7,087 nt of DNA from Janthinobacterium lividum. GTDB taxonomy: Bacteria; Pseudomonadota; Gammaproteobacteria; Steroidobacterales; Steroidobacteraceae. This document shows, piece by piece, positions 1 to 6,121 of the stretch (the first letter of the stretch is position 1; every line of letters starts with the position of its first letter). The notes under the pieces are model-generated. The model was not told the DNA's origin and did not search any database. It was given only the letters and a program-made list of their open reading frames with translations. The stretch lies in contig CALPVO020000107.1 of the NCBI GenBank assembly GCA_943327025.2, positions 1 to 7,087 of the forward strand. Reading direction: 5' to 3'. The translations under genes were made by a program, and so were the position numbers.

Positions 1-161
1 CTGCCAATATGGCCCGCGCCCATCAAAGGTTGGGGCTCGCCAATGTCGGTGAGAGCCACGCGACAGCCTTCTGCCGCCAAGCGCGCGCAGATGGCTTGGC
101 CAAGTCCACCATGACGTCCAGCCCCGGTGACCAGCGCTACCTTACCTTCAAGCGTTCCCAT
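1..161 (-). CDS. Short-chain dehydrogenase/reductase (SDR), N-terminal part only
   Basis: Only the first 53 residues are present; the gene runs off the left edge. The ATG lies at 159-161. A GAGGA ribosome site at 170-174 overlaps the stop codon of the MFS gene and sits 8 bases from the ATG, so this is the last visible gene of the operon, 11 bases after the transporter. The protein begins MGTLEGKVALVTGAGRHGGL, the classic first beta strand and glycine-rich NAD(P)-binding loop of the SDR Rossmann fold. The loop is TGAGRHGGLG (residues 12-21), two residues longer than the usual TGxxxGxG, a variant I believe occurs in other SDRs. An Asp at residue 39, at the end of the second strand (ALTDI), suggests NAD(H) rather than NADP(H), by family rule. 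The catalytic Ser-Tyr-Lys region is outside the window. Expected role: cytosolic oxidation or reduction of an alcohol or ketone on the pathway served by this cluster. Substrate unknown. Confidence 0.9.
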   Translation of the reverse strand, partial: MGTLEGKVALVTGAGRHGGLGQAICARLAAEGCRVALTDIGEPQPLMGAGHIG

Positions 162-172
162 GAGCGTTTTCC

Positions 173-1405
173 TCAAACGTCGGCGACTTCAGCGCCGGAC
201 TGCAGGTTGGGCAACCAGAGCGCGGCCAACGCCGACGCCACCAGCAGCGGTGCAATGGCCAAAGACATAGCCACCTTCCAGCCAGCCACACCCACCACCA
301 GTGGCACCACCGCCGGATAAACCGCGAAGCCCAGACTTAACGGTGCCGAGCCGCAAGCGGCGTAGGCCGTAGCACGCACCCGAGTGGGGTACAGGTCCGC
401 CAGCAAAGCACCCACCACCGCATTGCTGCCATAGAAAAAGCTGCCCGTAAGCGCGAACAAGGCCAAATCCTGCCAGCGTTCTACCGGGAGCCACACCAGC
501 GCCAACAGGGCAAACGCCCCGAGTAGACACCACAGCGCGTAGGTGTTGCGCCGCGTCCAGACATATTCACCTACCGCAGCCGCTACCAGATAGCCCGCTA
601 CAGCGAAGCCGTTACCCAGTCCCACCAGCGTCGCCGCTTCAGCGGGACTGTAGCCGCGCACTTCCGTAAAGAAAGTAGCGAAGAAGAAGGCGGTTCCCGC
701 GTAAGCGCCACCGAAGGTGAAGAACAAAACGATGCACGCCAGCGAGCGGCGACGGAGCGCTGGAGCGAACAACTCGCCGAGGCGCACGGGCGCCACGGCC
801 GCCGCATCGGTGCGCGCAGCGAGTTCCGCAAAGCGAACGCTCTCCGGCAAAAAGCGCCCCATCAACAAGGCCACGGGTACCATCACGAAGCCGACCAAGA
901 AGACGTTACGCCAGCCGCCGGTCGCCAACAGTTGCCCGGCGAGCAAGCCCCCTAGGGCCCAACCCAACGGATAGCCACACTGCAAAATACCCATGAGCAT
1001 GCCGCGATGGCGTGCCGGCGAGGCTTCCGCGACATACGCCGCCGTGATGGGCGCAATGCCTGCCGCCAACCCGAAGGCCAAAGTGCGCGCAAGGGTGAGT
1101 TGGCCCATGTCTTGCACATAGCCATGCAGGCCGACAAACAACGCCGAACTGGCGAGCAACACCACCAGCGTCCACCGCCGTCCAAAGCGGTCCGCTGCCA
1201 TCCCCGCGAACACCGCGAACACCGCCGCGACTGCGAACGACAGCGACAGCAAACCGCCGATGGCGTTCAGACTGGCGCCGAACTCACCGACGATGCCGGG
1301 AATGGCATAGCTGAACAGCGACTGGTCGAGGTTGGAGGCAGCCCAGACCAGCAACATGACCAGCAGCACTCCCGTGCTGCCAAGCGCACCAGCACGCGCC
1401 GTCAT
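173..1405 (-). CDS. MFS transporter, 12-TM organic-solute:H+ symporter type
   Basis: A 410-residue inner-membrane protein of the major facilitator superfamily, of normal length with about 12 hydrophobic segments. It carries the family's loop 2-3 motif (GMAADRFGRR, residues 68-77), a second gating motif RHRGM after helix 4 (132-136), PESVRF after helix 6 (187-192), and LYPTRVRATA in the second half (338-347). Those signatures, and an Asp in helix 1 (D27 in NLDQS), resemble the metabolite:H+ / aromatic acid:H+ symporter branch rather than drug efflux pumps. The likely role is proton-driven uptake of an organic acid or similar substrate consumed by the adjacent enzymes; direction and substrate are inferred. 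The ATG at 1403-1405 overlaps the stop of the upstream 105-residue gene as ATGA, with no clear Shine-Dalgarno, so translation is probably coupled. The SDR start follows 11 bases after the stop. Confidence 0.9.
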   Translation of the reverse strand: MTARAGALGSTGVLLVMLLVWAASNLDQSLFSYAIPGIVGEFGASLNAIGGLLSLSFAVAAVFAVFAGMAADRFGRRWTLVVLLASSALFVGLHGYVQDMGQLTLARTLAFGLAAGIAPITAAYVAEASPARHRGMLMGILQCGYPLGWALGGLLAGQLLATGGWRNVFLVGFVMVPVALLMGRFLPESVRFAELAARTDAAAVAPVRLGELFAPALRRRSLACIVLFFTFGGAYAGTAFFFATFFTEVRGYSPAEAATLVGLGNGFAVAGYLVAAAVGEYVWTRRNTYALWCLLGAFALLALVWLPVERWQDLALFALTGSFFYGSNAVVGALLADLYPTRVRATAYAACGSAPLSLGFAVYPAVVPLVVGVAGWKVAMSLAIAPLLVASALAALWLPNLQSGAEVADV

Positions 1406-1719
1406 GAGGGTTCGCGCAGTGGACCGAGCGTGCGGCCGATGAACTGGGCCAGTGCCGCTTCACGTGCCGCACTGACGGCCGGGTCTGCGAGCAAAGCTGC
1501 CACTTCGGCGGCGGTGATACTGCCCTTGGCAGCCGCCACGCGCTCGATGGCATCAACCCGCTCGGTAAGCACCCAAACTTCCTGAACCAGCTTTACCAGT
1601 ACCGCCGAGAAGCGGTCCATGGCCGGGTCGGCAAAGAACTGTGGCTGACCGTCCGGCCCGTAGTACCCACGCGGAGCATCGGCGGGGATACCGGAGATAC
1701 CCAACTCAGCAGAACTCAC
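1402..1719 (-). CDS. Small helical protein of unknown function (105 aa)
   Basis: I do not recognise a named family. The start is GTG (1717-1719), overlapping the methyltransferase TGA stop as GTGA; a GAGG at 1727-1730, 7 bases upstream, supports it. The stop overlaps the MFS ATG. The N-terminus (residues 1-28) is Gly/Pro/Tyr-rich with APRGYYGPDGQPQFF at 15-29. Residues 31-64 (DPAMDRFSAVLVKLVQEVWV then LTERVDAIERVAA) form one long amphipathic helix with heptad-like hydrophobic spacing, and residues 68-97 form a second Ala-rich helix pair. There is no signal peptide, membrane segment or Cys. Such a layout suits a dimerising or partner-binding accessory protein. The overlap with genes on both sides says it is made in step with the methyltransferase and transporter. 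It is a real gene by its start signal and tight packing; any function (for example a methyltransferase partner) is inference. Confidence 0.78.
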   Translation of the reverse strand: MSSAELGISGIPADAPRGYYGPDGQPQFFADPAMDRFSAVLVKLVQEVWVLTERVDAIERVAAAKGSITAAEVAALLADPAVSAAREAALAQFIGRTLGPLREPS

Positions 1720-2909
1720 GACAGCGCCTCACGCCAGGCGCCAAAGCCAAACCATTCGATGCCACCATGTGACAAGCGCCCCGTCGTGGCCTTGTTGACT
1801 TCATGTCCCTCAGCTGCAATAGCGGTTTCCACCGCGGCCTCGCCATGGTTCCAAACACTGGGCACCACGAATTGCAGATAGTGGTCGTCACGGAACCCAG
1901 CCTTCCGGCACAGTTCGCGCGGCTCTTGGTCGCGGAATGCCTTGTAGAACGGCTCGGCGTTGTAATAACAGTCCCAATCGAGATAGAAGCCCTCGAAGGC
2001 CCCCATCTGCGTATTCGGCGGCAGTTCCATGTGCAACATAAGACCGCCCGGACGCAGCACGCGGCGAATTTCTGCGAACACCCGGCCGATGCTCTTCAAT
2101 GACAGTTCGTGCAGGAACATCGAAGTGAACACCACATCCACCGAGGCGTCCGGAAGATCGATTCTCTCGGCGTTCATCTGGCGAAACTCGACATCCACCC
2201 CGCGCGAGACGGCACGCGCTGAGCCATAGCGCAGGCATCCGGCCACCACATCCGCGCCGATGACCTCCGCGTCGGGGTAAGCCTCTTTCCAGGGCAAGGT
2301 GTTATGACCGATGGTGCAGCCCAGATCCAGAATGCGCTGTGGCTTGAAATCAGGGAATTTGCGGCTGATGTACCGCGCCATGGAACGGCCAATGTCGTTG
2401 AATTCATCGCCCATCAGGCCCATGGAGAAAACCGCAAAGCCTTGGTCGTAGACCGCGCCCGGGGCCATGTCTTCAGGCGCGCCCTTGCCGCTGTAAGAAC
2501 CCGGCATCAGATGCACGTCGACAGCGGAAACGCTACGCGGCACCTGTACGGCAGGGTCCAGTTTCACTTTCGCATCACCGGCTACGGCGGCGGCTTCCAG
2601 CAGACCACGATGTCGTTCCACTACAGGGGCGACGGAATCCCAGACCATCTTTTGCGCCGTGACGCGCAAGCTGCTGTAGGCCTTGAAGGTAGGGTCTATG
2701 CGCATGGCTTGGTGCACTTCATCGCCATCCGCCGGCGTGCGCCCGTGCGCACTCTCGAAGCGCGGGGCGACACGTTCGTCATAGACCCGGCGCAGGTCCC
2801 CAGCCAGATCGCTGAGCACAAAACCGCGCAAGCCACTGACGAAACGCTGCCGTGCAGCGTCTTCGGCACCCAACTCAGGCTTCATAGCGTGTTTCAGTTC
2901 AACAACCAT
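1716..2909 (-). CDS. Class I SAM-dependent methyltransferase with long N-terminal extension
   Basis: A 397-residue soluble protein. The SAM-binding Rossmann core spans about 185-300: motif I ILDLGCTIGHNT (193-204), an acidic residue ending strand 2 (IGAD, D220), DASVDVVFTSMFLHE (254-268) as strand 4 with its His-Glu, and RRVLRPGG (282-289) before strand 5. This fits the Methyltransf_11/25 type, which usually methylates small molecules. The first 185 residues are not part of that core; they hold helices and a Trp/Tyr/Pro-containing stretch I cannot assign. The C-terminus (300-397) is rich in aromatic residues (GFYLDWDCYYN, SVWNHGE, GGIEWFGFGAWRE) and may form a lid over a hydrophobic substrate. 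I chose the ATG at 2907-2909 because GGAGGA lies 6 bases upstream; a TTG at 2928-2930 would place the ribosome site inside the gene. It follows the oxidoreductase after 105 bases and overlaps the next gene as GTGA. Substrate unknown. Confidence 0.87.
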   Translation of the reverse strand: MVVELKHAMKPELGAEDAARQRFVSGLRGFVLSDLAGDLRRVYDERVAPRFESAHGRTPADGDEVHQAMRIDPTFKAYSSLRVTAQKMVWDSVAPVVERHRGLLEAAAVAGDAKVKLDPAVQVPRSVSAVDVHLMPGSYSGKGAPEDMAPGAVYDQGFAVFSMGLMGDEFNDIGRSMARYISRKFPDFKPQRILDLGCTIGHNTLPWKEAYPDAEVIGADVVAGCLRYGSARAVSRGVDVEFRQMNAERIDLPDASVDVVFTSMFLHELSLKSIGRVFAEIRRVLRPGGLMLHMELPPNTQMGAFEGFYLDWDCYYNAEPFYKAFRDQEPRELCRKAGFRDDHYLQFVVPSVWNHGEAAVETAIAAEGHEVNKATTGRLSHGGIEWFGFGAWREALS

Positions 2910-2914
2910 GGTGC

Positions 2915-2921
2915 TTCCTCC
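2915..2921 (-). promoter_or_regulatory. Strong Shine-Dalgarno deciding the methyltransferase start
   Basis: On the minus strand this reads GGAGGAA, with the GGAGGA core (2916-2921) 6 bases before the ATG at 2907-2909. It is the strongest ribosome site in the window. It rules in the ATG and rules out the upstream in-frame TTG. It overlaps by two bases an 8-base palindrome CCAATTGG (2920-2927). Confidence 0.85.
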
Positions 2922-2930
2922 AATTGGCAA

Positions 2931-2946
2931 CCCGGCACGTGCCCGG
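2931..2946. promoter_or_regulatory. GC palindrome, candidate operator or 5'-UTR hairpin before the methyltransferase
   Basis: The 16 bases CCCGGCACGTGCCCGG form an inverted repeat with a perfect 10-base core GGCACGTGCC (2934-2943) and two more matching pairs outside one mismatched pair. It lies 22 bases upstream of the methyltransferase ATG, just before the ribosome site, in the only long gap of the minus-strand operon. A dimeric repressor site is plausible; as a palindrome without a loop it would be a poor RNA hairpin. No regulator gene is visible in the window. The symmetry is seen directly; the function is inferred. Confidence 0.4.
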
Positions 2947-2954
2947 ACAAGCGG

Positions 2955-2960
2955 ATGCTA
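2955..2960 (-). promoter_or_regulatory. Weak candidate -10 box for the methyltransferase half-operon
   Basis: The minus strand reads TAGCAT, matching TATAAT at four of six positions. A start point about 7 bases downstream would fall next to the palindrome at 2931-2946, a usual place for a repressor site. No good -35 hexamer sits 16-18 bases upstream; that position is a T-rich run instead. It could therefore be chance, or a promoter that needs an activator. Confidence 0.2.
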
Positions 2961-2975
2961 GCGCAGCCGACCGTG

Positions 2976-2998
2976 AAAAAAAAATAGTCCCCTAGGAC
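2976..2998 (-). promoter_or_regulatory. CCTAGG-centred inverted repeat next to a nine-base T run
   Basis: On the minus strand GTCC-TAGG-GGAC (2998-2987) is followed by TA and nine T (2984-2976), starting 16 bases after the oxidoreductase stop. Two readings are possible. As a terminator, the stem is only 4 base pairs, too weak for full termination but able to attenuate read-through into the methyltransferase. As a protein site, the half AGTCCCCTAGG would be one arm of a longer palindrome. The T run is the longest homopolymer in the window. It is the only clear A/T-rich patch in the gap. Confidence 0.35.
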
Positions 2999-3014
2999 AT
3001 GCTTCATCGAACAC

Positions 3015-5012
3015 TCAAAGCAGATTACCGATGCGATGGCCGTCAGCCGTAGCCAATAGCAACGGTCGTGGCTGGTGGCAATCCCCAGCCAAATGCAGTT
3101 CCAGGCCCGCGGCACGCAACGGCGCTGCCAGCGCATCCGTGGGCTTTCGCGGCGTTGCAAACGTCACCACTGCCACGTCGTCCATGGTTTGCAGTGCGCC
3201 AGTGTGGAAGTGACGCAGGCTCACCCTGCCCTCGTCCAGCGCCGACTCCGGCGCCAGTTCATGCAGCGGCATCAGCTGCACGCCCAACTTCGACAAGCGT
3301 CGGTAAATACCTAGTGAAGAGACCAACGGAACGTCCACCGCAAACCTTTCGCGCGGTGTCACCAACACCACTTCATCGAACAAGCGGTGCAGCAGCACGG
3401 CAGCGGAGTATGTCCCTTCCGTATGGTCCATATCGAACAACACGGCGCGACCGCCTTGGGGCTGGGTCACCCCGAGCAGATCGCCGCAGAGGGCCCGCAA
3501 ATCCGGGATGGCGCCGTCGGCTTGCCAATCGGGGGGCAGCGAACGCGGCCACAGCATCGTGGAGCCGGTAGCCAAGACGACCGCATCCGGCCGTGTGGCC
3601 AAGACGTCTTCAAGGCCAGCCTTAACCCCCAACTCAAAGCGCACCCCGGCACGTTTCGCCGCCAGATACTGGTAGTCGTAAACCGAAGAGAGCGATTCGC
3701 CCCCAGGCAAGGCAGCGTGCAGGCGTGCGCTGCCACCTACCTCGTTGCCAGCGCCAAACACCGTCACCGCATGACCACGTGCTGCCGCCACCCAAGCCGC
3801 CTCGAGGCCAGCAATACCAGCACCGACGATAGTGATACGACGGGCGCGGGCGACACGCGCCGGCTTCCAGTCCACTTCTTCGGGCATCGCCACGCGGGGG
3901 TTGTTGTCGCAAGCCAATGGCGAGCCTTCGACGATGGTGCCCCAGCAGGTGTTGCAGGACACGCAATAACGAATCTCTGCCTCACGTCCTGCAGCAGCCT
4001 TCAGTGGCCAGGCCGGATCAGTGACCAATGCACGGCCGAGCGCCACCAATTCCACCGTGCCGCGCGCCAGATGACCTTCGGCCTCGGCCGGGTCGGTTAT
4101 CAGCCCCAGTGCAGCCAACGGCTTCCCATTCACCGAGGGGCGCAAGTGCGCAATAAGGTCCATCCAAGTGGAACGCGGCCAATGCATGTCCGGGATATGC
4201 CAGTCCAAGGTTCTGGCGTGCGTCCCTTGGCAGAAACTCACATAGTCCACAGCGCTGTCGCGCGTCATGGCGCCGGCAATCTCGGCCGCCAATTCCGGGC
4301 CCACACCGCCCGGCAGTCCGTCATCGCCCGGCAGTTTCAGTGCAATGACGAAACCAGCACCACAGGTGGCACGGATAGCCTGAACGGTGTCATTGAGAAA
4401 ACGCAGGCGTCCGTTGAAATCGCCGCCATAAGCGTCTTCGCGGAGGTTACTCCATGGCGAGAGGAACTGATGGAACAAGTGACCATGGCCGGCAGACAGT
4501 TCAACACCCGAGAAACCGCAGCGCTCGAGGCGCGCTGCGGACTGCGCGAAGTCGTCCACCATGCCCTGCAACTCGTCAGCACGCAGCACATGCGGCACGG
4601 TCCAGGAAAGGTCATCCGGCAGCGACGACACACCAATGGCAGCGGGGTTACGTCCACGCTCGTGCCGACCTCGCCCGGAGTCCTGCACTTGTCCGAGCAA
4701 ACGGCAGTCCTCACCCTCGACCGCTGCGGCCCAGCGCTGCAAGCCTTCGAGATTATCGTCGTTCCAGACACGAACCTTGTGTGCCGCCTGCTGCAAGCGG
4801 GACATGTTGAGTGGCTCACTCACTACCAGCGCCGCACCACCACGGGCCCGATTGGCGTAGTACTGCACCATGCCGGGCGTCACGCGCTGGTCCACCACCC
4901 GACGGGTGGTCATCGAGGCATGCAAGATTCGGTTGCGTAGCCGCAGTCGACCACTGACAAAAGGCGAGAACAACAGCGGGTACTTGTTCTCGCTCACCGG
5001 GGTATCGCTCAT
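3015..5012 (-). CDS. FMN/[4Fe-4S]/FAD NADH:flavin oxidoreductase (2,4-dienoyl-CoA reductase / trimethylamine dehydrogenase family)
   Basis: A 665-residue cytosolic enzyme of normal family length. Residues 1-345 form an Old Yellow Enzyme TIM barrel binding FMN (PFVSGRLRLRNRI at the start; FLSPWSNLREDAYGG at 183-197; LVALGRALVTDP at 322-333). The iron-sulfur cysteines are C350, C353, C356 and C368. The FAD/NAD Rossmann part runs from about 392: GAGIAG (397-402), ATGS (481-484), and AGDC (642-645) near the end. The family passes electrons between NAD(P)H and an unsaturated or N-methylated substrate. The substrate pocket is unusual: GHGH (175-178) puts His178 where the family normally has a Tyr, and D111 lies where DCR-type enzymes usually have His (family alignments recalled, not run). 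The substrate therefore need not be a dienoyl-CoA. I chose the ATG at 5010-5012, which overlaps the VOC stop as ATGA; a GTG at 5037-5039 would add nine residues inside the upstream gene. Translation is probably coupled. Confidence 0.92.
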   Translation of the reverse strand: MSDTPVSENKYPLLFSPFVSGRLRLRNRILHASMTTRRVVDQRVTPGMVQYYANRARGGAALVVSEPLNMSRLQQAAHKVRVWNDDNLEGLQRWAAAVEGEDCRLLGQVQDSGRGRHERGRNPAAIGVSSLPDDLSWTVPHVLRADELQGMVDDFAQSAARLERCGFSGVELSAGHGHLFHQFLSPWSNLREDAYGGDFNGRLRFLNDTVQAIRATCGAGFVIALKLPGDDGLPGGVGPELAAEIAGAMTRDSAVDYVSFCQGTHARTLDWHIPDMHWPRSTWMDLIAHLRPSVNGKPLAALGLITDPAEAEGHLARGTVELVALGRALVTDPAWPLKAAAGREAEIRYCVSCNTCWGTIVEGSPLACDNNPRVAMPEEVDWKPARVARARRITIVGAGIAGLEAAWVAAARGHAVTVFGAGNEVGGSARLHAALPGGESLSSVYDYQYLAAKRAGVRFELGVKAGLEDVLATRPDAVVLATGSTMLWPRSLPPDWQADGAIPDLRALCGDLLGVTQPQGGRAVLFDMDHTEGTYSAAVLLHRLFDEVVLVTPRERFAVDVPLVSSLGIYRRLSKLGVQLMPLHELAPESALDEGRVSLRHFHTGALQTMDDVAVVTFATPRKPTDALAAPLRAAGLELHLAGDCHQPRPLLLATADGHRIGNLL

Positions 5013-5944
5013 ACCACTGGTGCCAAAAGTTCCAACCACTCACCGAAAGCCCCCGCGACGCGACGCGCGGTGCGGCCGGCATAAATGGCGCCCTCGGCAG
5101 CCACCCCACCCAACTGCGGTTCGGCGACCTCGAAGCTGACCATGGCGATGCCGGGCGGCAAACCGCCCGCCGGCGCCACACGCGGGCCAATATGGGCTGG
5201 ACTGTTATCCATCTCCAGATAGAAACCAGCACCCAGCACCAAGGTCCCGATGCGGTAGGGATGGTCGGGTGGCAAACCTTGGTACACCGCCATGAACGGC
5301 ACCGTCACATCGAAGGTGGCAGAGGCCGGGTTACCAAAAGTGGCCGCGTAATGGTCGAGCCCAGGCTGCGCTGCAGAGCCATGCAACACCATGATGAACA
5401 CACGGTCTACAAAGGAACGCGCCGGTGGCAACTCAAAGCCGGGCATCTGCCGACGCACCTGCGTCAGATAGATGATTTCCCCGAGCGGCCCGACCAACTG
5501 CCCGGCACGCAAAGCGCCTTCCGAAAACGCCAGATCTTCCGGCGGGCCAACTACCGTGAAGGGGCCCTCGGCAAGTCGCGCCACAGCGGCATCACAGTCC
5601 TCGACCGTCAGTTCGATCGCGTTCCAGCCATAGGCGGAATACGGAGCAAACGGCGCCACCCCCGGCACCTCGACGAATCGCAAGTAAGTTTCTTCTCCGC
5701 TCTGAGGAGCCAGAACAGCATAGGGCGCACCCGCTACCGCAGGCGCCTGCCATGCAGCGGCCAGTGCAGCCGGCAAGGCGCCTCGCTCCACCACGCGGTA
5801 GCCGAGCGCAGCCACGTAAACCGCTTCAGCGGTTGCCAACGAAGGGCAACCCAGCGTTACCGCACGAATCCGGCCCAACGGCGATGGCGACGACAAGGGC
5901 GACAACAAGGGCGATGGCAGGTCGAGATCAGGCGTGGCAGTCAT
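5009..5944 (-). CDS. Two-module VOC (glyoxalase/extradiol-fold) family protein
   Basis: A 311-residue soluble protein and first gene of the minus-strand operon. Residues 24-165 form one VOC module (RIRAVTLGCPSLATAEAVYV, ending GPLGEIIYLTQ at 152-162). A more diverged second module covers about 176-311 (SFVDRVFIMVLHG, FYLEMDN at 241-247, MVSFEV, and GEWLELLAP at the end). Family members are metal enzymes such as extradiol dioxygenases, glyoxalases and epimerases. Here the usual metal-binding His in the first strand of each module is absent (Ala28 in RIRAVTLG, Asp180 in SFVDRVF), though E92, E244 and E305 could still be metal ligands. It may work without metal, bind metal in an altered way, or only bind ligand. 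Residues 5-24 are a Pro/Ser/Leu linker made of short DNA repeats. The ATG at 5942-5944 has GGAG about 10 bases upstream, a rather long spacing. The stop overlaps the oxidoreductase start, tying the two products together. Specific reaction unknown. Confidence 0.85.
   Translation of the reverse strand: MTATPDLDLPSPLLSPLSSPSPLGRIRAVTLGCPSLATAEAVYVAALGYRVVERGALPAALAAAWQAPAVAGAPYAVLAPQSGEETYLRFVEVPGVAPFAPYSAYGWNAIELTVEDCDAAVARLAEGPFTVVGPPEDLAFSEGALRAGQLVGPLGEIIYLTQVRRQMPGFELPPARSFVDRVFIMVLHGSAAQPGLDHYAATFGNPASATFDVTVPFMAVYQGLPPDHPYRIGTLVLGAGFYLEMDNSPAHIGPRVAPAGGLPPGIAMVSFEVAEPQLGGVAAEGAIYAGRTARRVAGAFGEWLELLAPVV
5880..5918. repeat. Short direct repeats encoding a Pro/Ser linker in the VOC protein
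   Basis: GGCGATGGC occurs at 5880-5888 and 5910-5918, and ACAAGGGCGA at 5893-5902 and 5905-5914, offset by 12 bases. On the coding (minus) strand they spell the repetitive PSPLLSPLSSPSPLG near the VOC protein's N-terminus. The 12-base offset keeps reading frame, so copy-number change would alter linker length without breaking the gene. Confidence 0.6.
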
Positions 5945-6121
5945 CAGTGCACAACTCCGCGAGAGTGAACGCTGACGGATGTTAGCAGCGCAGCATGCAC
6001 GTTCGTCCAGTGATTGACAGGTGTGGGCGAGAACAACAGACTCGGACGGGAAGGGATTCGCGAACCGAGAGTCGCACCCCGGCGATATTCACAAGTCGTT
6101 TACCACCCTGCGGAGCGCTGT
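5945..6121. promoter_or_regulatory. Divergent intergenic region with candidate promoters for both units
   Basis: These 177 bases separate the minus-strand catabolic operon from the plus-strand HapK-like unit and hold no credible gene. For the plus direction, a perfect TTGACA at 6014-6019 is followed at 17 bases by CAGACT (6037-6042), matching only three of six -10 positions. For the minus direction, TAACAT (5984-5979) matches four of six, with TGGACG 19 bases upstream, a poor spacing. TTCGCGAA (6057-6064) is a perfect 8-base palindrome, flanked by CTCGG (6041-6045) and CCGAG (6065-6069), and could be an operator. GGAG at 6112-6115 is the ribosome site of the HapK-like gene. That promoters exist here is near certain from layout; these exact boxes are tentative. 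Confidence 0.5.

Noticed and set aside
945..958. CCCCCTAGGGC inside the MFS gene as another copy of the CCTAGG operator-like motif
   Set aside because: It is within coding sequence and is explained by Gly/Leu/Ala codons of a membrane helix; no promoter context.
1007..1585. A 192-codon plus-strand open frame across the MFS/small-gene junction
   Set aside because: The translation is Arg/Gln-rich without recognisable features and covers two genes with good start signals on the other strand.
2304..2987. A 227-codon plus-strand open frame opposite the methyltransferase
   Set aside because: No domain, no convincing ribosome site, and it is antisense to the SAM-binding motifs; it also runs into the A9 tract.
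3387..4940. A 517-codon open frame on the plus strand opposite the oxidoreductase
   Set aside because: It lies antisense to a gene with clear FMN, Fe-S and FAD motifs, its translation shows no domain, and it is rich in His, Arg and Gln as expected for a GC-rich shadow frame.
5037..5039. GTG start for the oxidoreductase
   Set aside because: It adds nine residues that match nothing in the family, while the ATG at 5010-5012 gives the ATGA overlap seen elsewhere in this operon.
6014..6121. Longer start (TTG at 6014) for the HapK-like gene
   Set aside because: No ribosome site there, the extra 36 residues are not family-like, and the ATG at 6122 has GGAG at good spacing.
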